This document shows, piece by piece, positions 1 through 9,100 of a stretch of 41,633 nt of DNA. The notes beneath the pieces were generated by a model. It was not told the origin of the DNA, did no database searches, and was given only the letters and a program-made list of their open reading frames with translations. Every line of letters starts with the position of its first letter. Position 1 is the first letter of the stretch. Source of the DNA: JAUVIB01 sp964424545 (GTDB lineage Bacteria > Calditrichota > Calditrichia > Calditrichales > Calditrichaceae); NCBI GenBank assembly GCA_964424545.1, contig CAYRJN010000006.1, positions 1 through 41,633 of the forward strand, given 5' to 3'. The position numbers were made by a program, and so were the translations under genes.

Positions 1-272
1 AATTCCTTTTTTGAAGACAACTCTTCGCTATTTCTCCGCGTCTGTTCACCGAAACTTTTATTGGCTAATTTTAGAAACTCTTCCGTACTTTTTTGCAACG
101 CGTCAAGCGATAAAGAGCCGAATGACTCTTTTAACTGGTTAATCATATTTGCCATTTCGTTTTTCGCATTACTTTGCATCTCCTCGCTCTTTTTTTGAAA
201 TTTTTGCATTATAAAATAGACAAATAGTCCGCCAAATAACCACCCCGATACGAAAAATAAAATATCGTGCAT
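1..272 (-). CDS. rmuC: RmuC-family DNA recombination protein, N-terminal part (cut by window edge)
   Basis: The reading frame runs leftward from an ATG at 270-272 and is still open at base 1, giving about 90 N-terminal residues. A GGAGA Shine-Dalgarno sequence lies five bases before the ATG. Residues 4-22 form one hydrophobic membrane segment. Then comes a charged, helix-forming stretch with the pattern LQKSTEEFLKLANKSFGEQ, which resembles the region before the nuclease-like domain in RmuC proteins. RmuC is a membrane-anchored, predicted nuclease-fold protein that limits recombination at inverted repeats. The catalytic domain lies outside the window, so the call rests on the N-terminal architecture and this motif. 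It is divergent from the cytochrome c peroxidase gene, with 274 bases between the two start codons. Confidence 0.7.
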   Translation of the reverse strand, partial: MHDILFFVSGWLFGGLFVYFIMQKFQKKSEEMQSNAKNEMANMINQLKESFGSLSLDALQKSTEEFLKLANKSFGEQTRRNSEELSSKKE

Positions 273-546
273 TTTCTCTCCGTGTAAATAATAAATATTT
301 TCAATTTAACATTGACAATTTACTAAAATTGACATGATTTGCCACTAAAAACAACCGCATATTCTATTAAATTTTCAATTTTTTTTGTCCGTTAGACACA
401 GCATTGTAAAATCGCTTCGATTTTAAGCTAAGTAAAAAGGATAGGATCAGCCATATCTTTACCATATTCGTTAAGTTGATTATCATTTTTATTTTTAGTA
501 AGTTATTGTTTAAAATAAATAATTAACCAACGCAGGGGGTATCGCC

Positions 547-1548
547 ATGTCTGTAAAACGACTTATTTTACTAACTTTATTATTTGCTTTTTTCATTCTT
601 TCTTGCGGTAAAAAAGGCCCGGATACAAAAATGATGAAAGAAGTTCAGTCGAAAGCGCAGGGTATTTTTGCCGCAATACCCGATAAAATGCCTGGTTCGG
701 AAAATGACACGCCGGCCATTATCGAATTGGGAAAAAAATTATATTTTGACGGACGATTATCAGCAAACGATAAAATTTCATGTAACACCTGTCACATTAT
801 AGACGGTAAAAGAGCTGGCGTTGATAATGAAGAAACATCGGAAGGCGTTACCGGCGAACACGGCCCGAGAAATTCACCTACCGTATTTAATGCAGGTTTT
901 CAATTTGCTCAATTTTGGGACGGTCGGGAAAAAGATTTGAAGGCTCAAGCAATGGGACCGATCTTAAATCCTATTGAAATGGCTATGCCGGACTCCAATA
1001 GTGTGGTAAAAAAGATTGCCGCAATTGACGAATATAAAGCGCTTTTTAAAAAAGCCGGTATGAAAATCACTTTTGCCAATATTGCCGAAGCCATAGCCGC
1101 GTTCGAGCGTACGCTTATCACTCATGATAAATTTGACAATTTCTTAAAAGGCAATGTTTTGGCCCTTACGGAAAACGAAGTTAAAGGTCTTGATCTTTTT
1201 ATCGGCAAAGGCTGTATTACCTGCCACACGGGTTCCATGTTGGGCGGCAATATGTTTCAGAAAATGGGATTGGTTAAACCTTATGCCGACACCAAAGATA
1301 CGGGACGTATGGAAGTTACAAAAAATGAGGCCGATAAATTTATGTTTAAGGTGCCTCTTTTACGAAATGTCGCTCTAACAGATCCGTATTTCCACGACGG
1401 CGAAGTAAAAACCCTCGAAGAAGCGGTAAAAATTATGGCCGATATTCAGTTAGGTCAACAATTGACCGATCAGGAAGTTAAAAGTATCGTTCTTTTTCTG
1501 AATACGTTAACGGACAAAAATCTCGCTGCGGCAAACGCGGCTAAGTAA
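547..1548 (+). CDS. ccp: Di-heme cytochrome c peroxidase (CcpA/MauG family), lipoprotein
   Basis: This 333-residue protein has two c-type heme attachment motifs, CNTCH at residues 79-83 and CITCH at 223-227, the two-domain layout of bacterial cytochrome c peroxidases. QFWDGRE near residue 122 and DPYFHDG near 279-285 are family signatures. The N-terminus is a lipoprotein-type signal ending in ILSC with Cys20, so the enzyme is probably lipid-anchored in the periplasm, where it reduces hydrogen peroxide with electrons from a small cytochrome or quinol pool. A purine-rich AGGGGG ribosome site lies about nine bases before the ATG. The gene stands alone and is followed by a strong terminator. MauG-type proteins have the same fold, but no methylamine dehydrogenase genes are near, so peroxidase is the better call. 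Confidence 0.93.
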   Translation: MSVKRLILLTLLFAFFILSCGKKGPDTKMMKEVQSKAQGIFAAIPDKMPGSENDTPAIIELGKKLYFDGRLSANDKISCNTCHIIDGKRAGVDNEETSEGVTGEHGPRNSPTVFNAGFQFAQFWDGREKDLKAQAMGPILNPIEMAMPDSNSVVKKIAAIDEYKALFKKAGMKITFANIAEAIAAFERTLITHDKFDNFLKGNVLALTENEVKGLDLFIGKGCITCHTGSMLGGNMFQKMGLVKPYADTKDTGRMEVTKNEADKFMFKVPLLRNVALTDPYFHDGEVKTLEEAVKIMADIQLGQQLTDQEVKSIVLFLNTLTDKNLAAANAAK

Positions 1549-1617
1549 TAACGATTATAACTGTCTTTTCCCATCTTTTCGACAAATAACAGAGAAGATA
1601 TTTCCAAACAATATCAT

Positions 1618-1663
1618 GAGGAAATGCCGGGCGTATAAAAAATCGGTATTTCCTCGTTTTTAT
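1618..1663 (+). terminator. Rho-independent terminator of the cytochrome c peroxidase gene
   Basis: An 11-base stem, GAGGAAATGCC (1618-1628) paired with GGTATTTCCTC (1645-1655) with one G-T pair, is followed directly by a GTTTTTAT tract. It lies 70 bases after the peroxidase stop codon and before the decayed sulfatase. Confidence 0.85.
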
Positions 1664-1695
1664 ATCCAACCGCCGTTATTGACGTTTCTCCTGTG

Positions 1696-2267
1696 ATGAA
1701 AAACGCGAACCTATTCCTTTGTAATATTATCTGTTTTTCTTTTATTATTTTCCTGCCAATCAAAAAAACAAGTCGCAGGAGGCTATTCGCAACCTAATAT
1801 TATTTATATAATGAGCGGCGGCCACGCGTAAAAAACGATCAGCGCGTATTCATCGGAGCTCATCAAAACGCCGAGTATCGACCGTATAGCCAAAAAAGGA
1901 ATGATCTTCCGCAACAGGTTTGTTACCAATTCCCTTTGCGCCGAGTCGGGCGGCTATGTTGTGATCGGTAAATCCATTTTACCGTTGCTTGAAGGCCGCA
2001 CACCGAAAAACCGGTTAAATCCATGTATTATCACTATTACGAATATCATCACGGCTGGATTAAAGTCCATAAACATTACGGCGTTAGAACAAATCGCTAT
2101 AAATAAATTTATTTTTACAATATGATTATTTGGAACTGTTCGATCTTGCAAAGAATCTGAATGAAATGGATAATATCTACCCAATAATGAAAAATTCGCA
2201 AATTGTAATGACCTTAAAAAGCGAGTTAAACCTTTTAAAACTAAGATATAAGGACACAGAAAATTAG
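1696..2267 (+). pseudogene. Decayed sulfatase (alkaline-phosphatase superfamily), internally deleted and frameshifted
   Basis: Pieces of a sulfatase appear in order but in different frames. First is a lipoprotein-like start ending FSCQS. Next is SQPNIIYIMSGGHA, where active sulfatases have an SDDH-type metal-binding motif, followed by a stop. From 1838, ISAYSSELIKTPSIDRIAKK continues into MIFRNRFVTNSLCAES. The sequence then jumps to the C-terminal piece GKSILPLLEGRTPKNR, then after a frameshift to YYHYYEYHHGW and HYGVRTNRYK, a stop, and after another shift YLELFDLAKNLNEMDNIY, ending at a TAG at 2265-2267. About 300 residues of the core are missing, including most of the C-x-P-S-R formylglycine motif. 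Intact relatives are about 450-550 residues. The protein cannot be functional. It suggests an ancestor able to desulfate glycans. Confidence 0.88.
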
Positions 2268-2377
2268 AAACAAAATTACTGTATCACCTTAAATCCCCGC
2301 CAAAATATTTTTGATGGACATTTAACCCTTATCTTTGTTGTATTTCTAACAATCATCAATAAAATTGCGCGTTTTTT

Positions 2378-2407
2378 TTATTTGCATAATAATTTGATTG
2401 CAAATAA
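2378..2407. promoter_or_regulatory. Perfect 9-bp inverted repeat upstream of the alpha/beta hydrolase
   Basis: TTATTTGCA (2378-2386) and TGCAAATAA (2399-2407) form a perfect inverted repeat with a 12-base spacer, 40 bases before the hydrolase start. There is no T-tract after it, so an operator or an mRNA leader hairpin is more likely than a terminator. The regulator is unknown. Confidence 0.4.
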
Positions 2408-2447
2408 TGGCAGAAACATCTAAATTGTGGTTTTTAACGGAGGTATA

Positions 2448-3335
2448 GTGAAAATAGTTATATATATAATAATTTTAAGCATTGTCGGAATATTAGCTTT
2501 ATACTTTTTGTTTACACATCTTGTACAAAGATTATTTTCATTGCCGCATATTGCCAATTCAAAAAAACCCGAAGATTACGGTATTACGGATTATAGAGAC
2601 TTGCGCATTAATACGGCCGACAATAAAAAAATACAAGTATGGGATATTAATCCCAACGGCAAAAATATTACCGTTTATGCCATTCACGGCTGGGCAAATA
2701 CGGCGGAAAAATTTTTACCTATCGCTAAAGTTCTTTCTCAAAATTATCGCGTAATACTTGTCAATTCAAGGAACCACGGTGAAAGCGACACGACGGATTA
2801 TTCAACCATAGCCAATTTCAAAGATGATTTATCAACGACTTTAGACCATTTTAAAACAGAAAACAAAACGGTTATTATCGGTCATTCTCTCGGCGGGGGG
2901 GCGTCTCTCTTAACGGCTTCTCTTAGGCAAGATATTGACGGCGTAGTTGTTATAGCCTCTTTTGCCGATCTTGAAAAATATATGCGCAATAAATTTCTAA
3001 AAGGTAAAATGCCGAAGATTTTTATTACAAGTATGATTAACTATGTGGAGATTCATTCTCAAATACATATGAAGGAAGTTAGCCCGATTAATACCATAAA
3101 AAAAATTACGATTCCGGTTTTATTGGCCTACGGTACGGAAGATAAAACGGTTGACTACGACGATTGTCATAAAATAATTGAAGCAGCCGTAGGCAATAAT
3201 AACGCCGAATTGATTTCAATGGAAGGCCATTCGCACTCTTCCCTATTGGATGATCCCCTCCTTGCCGATAAGATCAATACTTTTATTCGGGAAAAGGTAA
3301 TCAAAGGAATTAAAATCCCGGAAATGAAAAGTTAA
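2448..3335 (+). CDS. Membrane-anchored alpha/beta hydrolase
   Basis: The 295-residue protein has an N-terminal membrane segment (residues 2-22) and a serine alpha/beta-hydrolase domain. Seen directly: the oxyanion-type HGW at 80-82, the nucleophile elbow GHSLGG with Ser147, a candidate acid in GTEDKTV (Asp232) and a candidate histidine in EGHSHS (His261 or His263). Substrate cannot be read from the sequence; esterase, lipase or peptidase activity is possible. I place the start at GTG 2448 because GGAGG lies four bases before it. An in-frame GTG at 2427 would add seven residues but has no ribosome site. The gene is alone between the sulfatase remnant and fabH. The active site would face either the cytoplasm or the periplasm depending on anchor orientation. 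Confidence 0.85.
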   Translation: MKIVIYIIILSIVGILALYFLFTHLVQRLFSLPHIANSKKPEDYGITDYRDLRINTADNKKIQVWDINPNGKNITVYAIHGWANTAEKFLPIAKVLSQNYRVILVNSRNHGESDTTDYSTIANFKDDLSTTLDHFKTENKTVIIGHSLGGGASLLTASLRQDIDGVVVIASFADLEKYMRNKFLKGKMPKIFITSMINYVEIHSQIHMKEVSPINTIKKITIPVLLAYGTEDKTVDYDDCHKIIEAAVGNNNAELISMEGHSHSSLLDDPLLADKINTFIREKVIKGIKIPEMKS

Positions 3336-3448
3336 TCCGTTAATATATTATTTAATAAGAACGGCTATAATTATTCATTTTCCTTATTAATATTGCTAAA
3401 ATAAATTATTTTGAACTTAAGAAATGAAGAAAAGAATATGAGGTTTAT

Positions 3449-4447
3449 ATGAAAAATTCTAAAATAATCGGTGTGGGGCATCATGTTCCCGAACGCGTTG
3501 TTACCAATTTTGATCTCGAAAAAATGATGGATACAAGCGACACCTGGATACGTGAAAGAACGGGAATAGAAGAGCGTCATTTTGCCGAACCGGGCAAAGA
3601 TACAACCTCTTCATTGGCGGCGGAAGCCTCTCATAAGGCTTTGAAAATGGCAGGATTAACGCCGCAGGATATTGATTTTATTATTTTTGCAACCTTGAGT
3701 TCCGAATATCTTTTTCCCGGATCGGGATGCTCCTTGCAGGTTCACCTTGATATTCCCGGCATAGGCGCTTTGGACGTTCGCGATCAATGTACGGGTTTTA
3801 TTTATGCTTTATCGACTGCCGATCAGTTTATTAAAACGGGAATGTATAAAAATATTCTTGTAGTCGGGGCGGAAATACATAGTTTTGCAATGGATTTGAC
3901 CACACGGGGAAGAGACATTAGCGTATTATTCGGAGACGGAGCGGGAGCTGTTATTCTAACGGCAACCGACAATAATGATAAAGGAATTTTAACCAGCCAC
4001 CTTCATGCAGACGGCCGTTATATTAAAGAGCTTTGGATTGAGGACCCGGGCTTTATAAAGTATCCCCGCATTACGCACGAAATGATTGACGAAGGCACAA
4101 TTTACCCCAGGATGAACGGCAGAAATGTATTTAAACACGCCGTTACAAAATTTCCCGCCGTCATAAAGGAAGCGCTTGATACCGCTGGTTATGTTACGGA
4201 TGATGTTGACCTCGTAATCCCACACCAAGCCAACAAACGTATTACCGAAGCGGTGCAGCAGCGTCTCGGTCTGCCACCCGAAAAAGTATACAGCAATATC
4301 CACAAATACGGCAACACGACCGCGGCGTCAATACCTATTGCCCTTAGCGAAGCATTGTCCGAAGGGTTGATAAAAGATAACGATCTCGTTTGCTTGGCAG
4401 CATTCGGATCCGGTTTTACATGGGCTTCAAGTCTTATACGCTGGTAA
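3449..4447 (+). CDS. fabH: 3-oxoacyl-[acyl-carrier-protein] synthase III
   Basis: This cytoplasmic enzyme condenses an acyl-CoA starter with malonyl-ACP to begin fatty-acid elongation. The 332-residue length is normal. The full catalytic triad is present: Cys114 in RDQCTGFIYA, His259 in VIPHQANKR and Asn289 in KYGNTTAAS. The N-terminal TSDTWIRERTGI signature and the FGDGAGA loop at 161-167 also fit. A weak AGG ribosome site precedes the ATG. The gene is not next to acpP, fabD or plsX; it is followed after five bases by lipA, so the two are probably co-transcribed, which links fatty-acid initiation with lipoate synthesis from octanoyl-ACP. A related thiolase-fold synthase for a special product cannot be excluded, but all active-site features are those of FabH. 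Confidence 0.93.
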   Translation: MKNSKIIGVGHHVPERVVTNFDLEKMMDTSDTWIRERTGIEERHFAEPGKDTTSSLAAEASHKALKMAGLTPQDIDFIIFATLSSEYLFPGSGCSLQVHLDIPGIGALDVRDQCTGFIYALSTADQFIKTGMYKNILVVGAEIHSFAMDLTTRGRDISVLFGDGAGAVILTATDNNDKGILTSHLHADGRYIKELWIEDPGFIKYPRITHEMIDEGTIYPRMNGRNVFKHAVTKFPAVIKEALDTAGYVTDDVDLVIPHQANKRITEAVQQRLGLPPEKVYSNIHKYGNTTAASIPIALSEALSEGLIKDNDLVCLAAFGSGFTWASSLIRW

Positions 4448-4452
4448 TTTTA

Positions 4453-5343
4453 ATGCCTGTACTTGATAAAAAATCCGAACGAGCCGCAAGAGCGGCTTTA
4501 CGACGGCCGGAATGGCTGAAAATTCGTCTTGGCGCAAACGGTAATTATAATGACGTACGCCGGCTTATTGCCGAGAAACAACTGAATACCGTCTGCGAAA
4601 GCGCTCGCTGTCCCAACATAGGCGAATGCTGGAGCAGGCGAACAGCAACGTTTATGATTCTCGGCGACGTCTGTACGCGTTCATGCAAATTTTGCAATAT
4701 TAAGGCGGCAAAACCAAGCAAATACGATTTATCGGAACCGCAAAGAGTTGCGGAAGCGGTGGAAGCGCTTAATATAAGACATGCCGTCATTACTTCGGTT
4801 ACGAGAGATGATCTTGCAGACGGCGGTGCGTTTATGTTTGCCGAAACCATACGTCAAATTCGCGTCAGGAGACCGACCACAACTATTGAGACGCTGATTC
4901 CCGATTTTCAGGGTGATTTAAGCGCTTTGGATACGGTTCTAAATGCAAAACCGGATATTTTAAATCATAATATTGAGGTTGTTGAACGACTACAAAAAGA
5001 GATCAGAGTTCAGGCTTCTTATCAACGTTCTTTATCCGTTTTAAAACATTCTTCGCAAAAAGAGTTTTTAACAAAATCCGGAATCATGGTCGGGTTCGGA
5101 GAGGAGAAGGAAGAGATTCTGCGTTGCTTTGATGATTTACGGAAATCCGGCTGTTCAATTTTGACCATCGGTCAATATTTGCCGCCCACTAAAAAACACT
5201 ATCCTCTGTTCCGATTCTATCACCCCGATGAATTTGACGAGCTGAAAGAGATCGCTCTGGACTATGGATTTACTCATGTGGAATCCGGCCCGAAAGTCCG
5301 AAGCTCTTATCATGCCGATCAACAATTTCAACAAAAAGATTAA
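4453..5343 (+). CDS. lipA: Lipoyl synthase (radical SAM)
   Basis: LipA inserts two sulfur atoms into octanoyl groups on lipoyl domains of 2-oxoacid dehydrogenases and the glycine cleavage system. The 296-residue protein has both iron-sulfur sites: the auxiliary cluster cysteines 48, 53 and 59 in CESARCPNIGEC, and the radical-SAM motif CTRSCKFC (Cys74, 78, 81). The C-terminal RSSYH motif near residue 283 supplies the conserved serine of the auxiliary cluster. The reading frame is open further upstream, but the ATG at 4453, five bases after the fabH stop, gives the normal LipA N-terminus. An upstream start would overlap fabH and add residues foreign to the family. No lipB or lplA is visible nearby. 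Confidence 0.96.
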   Translation: MPVLDKKSERAARAALRRPEWLKIRLGANGNYNDVRRLIAEKQLNTVCESARCPNIGECWSRRTATFMILGDVCTRSCKFCNIKAAKPSKYDLSEPQRVAEAVEALNIRHAVITSVTRDDLADGGAFMFAETIRQIRVRRPTTTIETLIPDFQGDLSALDTVLNAKPDILNHNIEVVERLQKEIRVQASYQRSLSVLKHSSQKEFLTKSGIMVGFGEEKEEILRCFDDLRKSGCSILTIGQYLPPTKKHYPLFRFYHPDEFDELKEIALDYGFTHVESGPKVRSSYHADQQFQQKD

Positions 5344-5402
5344 TCACTTTGCGCCATAAAAGAATACGATGAATCCTTGTTTTAATAACAGCCGTCTTTA
5401 GT

Positions 5403-5687
5403 ATGGAAACAATTACGATTCGCTTTTATGAAGAGTTAAATGACTTCTTGCCAAGCGAAAGAAAAAAACAGTCTTTTCAACATTGCTTTAAAGACAATCC
5501 ATCCGTAAAAGATATAATCGAATCCCACGGCATCCCCCATTGCGAAGTTGATTTGATTCTTTCAAACGGAATATCGGTTGATTTTTCTTATCAAGTGCAA
5601 AACGACGATTATATATCCGTTTATCCGCAATTTGAAAGTATGGATATTTCACCTGTTACGCGTTACACGTTTTATAGCGGATGTTAA
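5403..5687 (+). CDS. Ubiquitin-like (beta-grasp) N-terminal half of a split Mut7-C protein
   Basis: This 94-residue frame matches the beta-grasp domain that normally precedes the Mut7-C RNase domain in one polypeptide: RFYEELNDFLP at the start, then a conserved core with HCEVDLILSNG, and YPQFESMDISPVTR at the end. The last eight residues (YTFYSGC region) are not family-like because the frame is lost at 5655-5668. The partner half continues in another frame from 5662. There is no good ribosome site before the ATG, so it may depend on translation from lipA, 59 bases upstream. Function of the family is inferred as RNA processing or a sulfur-carrier-like role; it has not been shown here. Confidence 0.7.
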   Translation: METITIRFYEELNDFLPSERKKQSFQHCFKDNPSVKDIIESHGIPHCEVDLILSNGISVDFSYQVQNDDYISVYPQFESMDISPVTRYTFYSGC

Positions 5688-6108
5688 CCTTGGAAAACTG
5701 TCAAAATATTTACGCTTGCTGGGTTTTGATACTTTATATAAAAATAATTACGAAGATGATGAAATCGTAGAAATAGCGAACAAGGAAAGGCGAATTATTC
5801 TAACGCGAGATACGGAATTATTAAAACGCAAACAGGTCGTGCGCGGCTATTGGGTACGCTCCACTTTACCGAAAAAACAAATCCGCGAAGTAATCAATCG
5901 TTTTGACCTTAAAAACAGCGATAGAATTTTCAGCCGCTGTCTGAAATGCAACGGATTAATTCGAAGCGTTGCCAAGGAAAAGATCGTCGATAAACTGCTC
6001 CCGAATACCAAAAAATATTTTTCATCATTTTATCAATGTCGAAACTGCGGAAAGATTTATTGGCAAGGTTCACACTACAAAAACATGGTTAAGGAAATTG
6101 AACAGTAG
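5578..6108 (+). CDS. Mut7-C RNase domain with zinc ribbon, out of frame with its N-terminal half
   Basis: Homology starts at 5662 with VTRFIADVNLGKL, followed by KYLRLLGFDTLY, IILTRDTELLKR and two CxxC pairs (CLKC, CRNC) of a C-terminal zinc ribbon. This is the PIN-like Mut7-C RNase domain (DUF82 family), with the first aspartate in FIADV and a later acidic residue in TRDTE. The open frame technically begins at an ATG at 5578, but residues 1-28 are only the shadow of the upstream frame and are unlikely to be protein. A single full-length protein would be about 233 residues. Removing seven bases (5655-5661) restores it exactly, so this is a frameshifted gene, or a sequence error, and not an independent gene. 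Confidence 0.72.
   Translation: MIFLIKCKTTIIYPFIRNLKVWIFHLLRVTRFIADVNLGKLSKYLRLLGFDTLYKNNYEDDEIVEIANKERRIILTRDTELLKRKQVVRGYWVRSTLPKKQIREVINRFDLKNSDRIFSRCLKCNGLIRSVAKEKIVDKLLPNTKKYFSSFYQCRNCGKIYWQGSHYKNMVKEIEQ
5655..5668 (+). repeat. Seven-base tandem duplication that breaks the Mut7-C reading frame
   Basis: GTTACGC (5655-5661) is followed directly by GTTACAC (5662-5668), one mismatch in seven. Removing the first copy joins SPVTR to FIADVN in frame, which is the normal junction of the family. Confidence 0.6.
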
Positions 6109-6154
6109 TTGAGCGCGAAATAATAAACGTAAAATGCGCAATCTATAGCGATAG

Positions 6155-9100
6155 TTAAAAATCAATGCCCATCGACCAATAATAAATAGGATCGCTAAAG
6201 CCATGCGTATTGTACCGCCAAGCAACATCCCATTTTAACATAAAGATAAAATACGTCCGCAAGCCCACTCCAATAGAAGTAATGGGATTTTTGCCATTGC
6301 TAATAATTCCATCGTCAAAACCGAAGAAATCAATATGTTCCCCTGTTTTCCAAGCCATGCCTATATCGGAAAAAAGCACGCCTTGTATATTACCGAGAAC
6401 GATAGGAGGCATTCCTAACTGCATATAGGGTATAAACGGAAAGCGGAATTCCAAATTGACAAGCATAAAATTATTGCCGACTTGCTGATAATAATAAGCG
6501 CCGCGTAAGGGCATCACAAATTCGGCAAAATATACGTCTTTAATAGAAGCCGTAACAATATCACGATTTACGATATACTTACCGTTAAGCCAATTCGGAA
6601 CGCCGCCGAGATAAAAATTTTGAGGATCGGCTCCGCGGCTGAATCCCGTTGCGAGACGGGCTGCAAAAGAATAATTTTCATAAATCTGGAAATATTTTCT
6701 TAAATCAAATTTTAAAGTGGTAAACTCCAAACTCTCTCTTGTATATTTAGGGCTGCCTTTTAAGCTGGCAAGCCCTCTGAAGCCTTTTAACGGGGCAAAC
6801 ATTCCCCATTCGGATTTATCATAAACATATTGTAAGGTCGGAATAACAGCGCGTATATGTTCCATTTGTTTATTGATTTGCAAGAATTCCAAATCGGCAT
6901 TAAGCCAAATTACTGAGAAATCAAAACGTTTAAACTTATCAAAGGGATAAGACATAGTTCCGGTAATACCGTAATTTCTAAATCGTTGCAAACCGAATGT
7001 TGTCGAGTAATAAGTATTGGAATAATTAAAAAGACCCGTACCCCAATTTATCCTTTTAGGTAAGTACCAATATTGCGCGCTGATCTGGCTGTTGCGCAGA
7101 TCAAAAACCAAATTCGTCCCCAGCATTATTCGATGATTGCCGAGTACATCGCTAAACGTTAATTGCGTATAAGCCTGAAAACCCCATAGCGTATTAATTT
7201 CAGCCGCACCGTCTATTATATCCGGTGAAAATTTTACACGATAACGCCTAACTTTATAATTACCGTCGCTAAATTTGTATTCTTCTTCTTTTAACTCCGT
7301 TTTCTGCAGCTTAGGCGCCCCGCCGCTGCCCATTTTACTAAAAACATAATGCTCGTAATCCGCTACTTTTTCTGAAGCTTTATCAGACGCTGCTTTTTTG
7401 GCAATAAGGCTGTCCGCCTTCACCTCTTCGTCGGCTTTAGGTCGATCTTCATCTTTATGTTTCACAAAATCCGTAGAATCGACTTTTACTTCTTTCATAT
7501 CGAAAGGATTCTCTAACTTATAAATATCCCAGCCGCCTTCCGAGAAGGAAGAAAACACCAATGTTTCGCCTTTTTTATCTATAGAAAGCTGAAAAGCTCC
7601 GGAAATCAAATTGGTTACCGGATAGGAAACCGTATCGCTCAAATCATGAATATAGATATTATAAATACCGGTTCGGTCGCTTACATACATCAGCTTTTTA
7701 CCGTCCGGCGAGAAAATAGGATCATCTTCATTGGCGTTTTTCGTATGGGTTATGCGCCGCATATTGCTACCATCGCGATTTACCACATAAATATCGTTTT
7801 CCATAAAATTATAATCGGCCATGGTAAAATTTTTCGGTGTTTTTACCGTATCAACATAAAAGGTGCGGTCAGATACAAAGACGATTCTTTCCCCGTCGGG
7901 AGACCATTCGGGATTAACATCGGTAAAAATATCATTGGTGATATTTTTTATTTGATGTGTTTTTACATCAAAAAGATAGAGATCGCTGGCTTCATTTTTC
8001 AAACCAGTAAATACGATTTCATTTCCCTTAGGTGACCAAATAGCCGAAAAAACACCGTCCAGATCGAATTTATATTGCTTAACTTTATCAGTAACCACAT
8101 CATAAATATACAAGGCGTCTCGGTCGCCTGCTTTGGCGGCAAAAGTAACTTTATTACCGTCAGGCGACCAACTCATTCCTGGACTCAACCAGTGCAGCTC
8201 TTCAAAGTCCACATCGGACTCACCCTCTATCAGTTTACGCCGGATTTTCTCCTCGATAATATCCATTAAATAAATGGATATATTTCCATCCATATTGGAT
8301 AAAAAGACAAGCTTATCTCCGGTCGGCGAAATAGCAGGCGCGATATTAAGGTAATTTTTCTCTTTTTTATGGTCGGTTAAGGCTCTGGCAATCTCGGAAG
8401 ATTCTTTATACCGGTTTATAGACGGCCAGTAATCTTTTCGCATCTGTTTCTGCCAATCCTCTGAGAGTTCTTTGAGGTCAATGCCGAGAGCAGACTTAAA
8501 AGCGCCGTCAAGACGAAAAGCGCCGTTCATTTTGTGGATAATTTCAGCAATTTTTTCCCGTCCGTATTTATGGGAAATATATCTGAATACGCTCATACCT
8601 CCCTGATAGGCAAGGTAATAATTAAGATATTTAATGGGCGGCAGCATATTATTTATAGTGGCATCACGAACAAACATCTCCGCCTTTATATCCCAGCCGA
8701 CGGAAAAATACTCGGCCAAGCCTTCGGCAAACCACAACGGTACAGGCGATACCTGTCCGGATACGATGGATTGTATAGAGCCGCCGTACAGCATATCATT
8801 CATAACGGCGTGTACCAATTCATGATGCAGCACATGCCGTAACTGAGCATAGGAACCTTCAAAAGGAATGACAACGCGGTTTTTAAATAATTCGGTGACG
8901 CCGCCTACGCCTTCGGGCAAATATGTATCAACAACGTTTGTTTCCTGCCAATCATTATGCGATTTATACAGGACAATTGTGATTCGTTTTTTAATGGAAT
9001 AACCGAAATCTTTTTTTAAAAACCTATAATCACGTTCAGCTTCCCTGGCTACAAAGGTAGCTAATTTATAAGCTCCTCGGTAAAAATAGACGTCAAAATG

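Noticed and set aside
273..546. TTGACA-containing repeats and a Fur-like TGATTATCA stretch before the peroxidase gene
   Set aside because: Neither TTGACA at 312-317 nor at 329-334 is followed by a good -10 at normal spacing, and the Fur-like sequence is only half of the palindrome.
4390..4452. An upstream start for lipA within the end of fabH
   Set aside because: The extra 21 residues overlap fabH and do not resemble a LipA N-terminus; ATG 4453 follows the fabH stop and fits the family.
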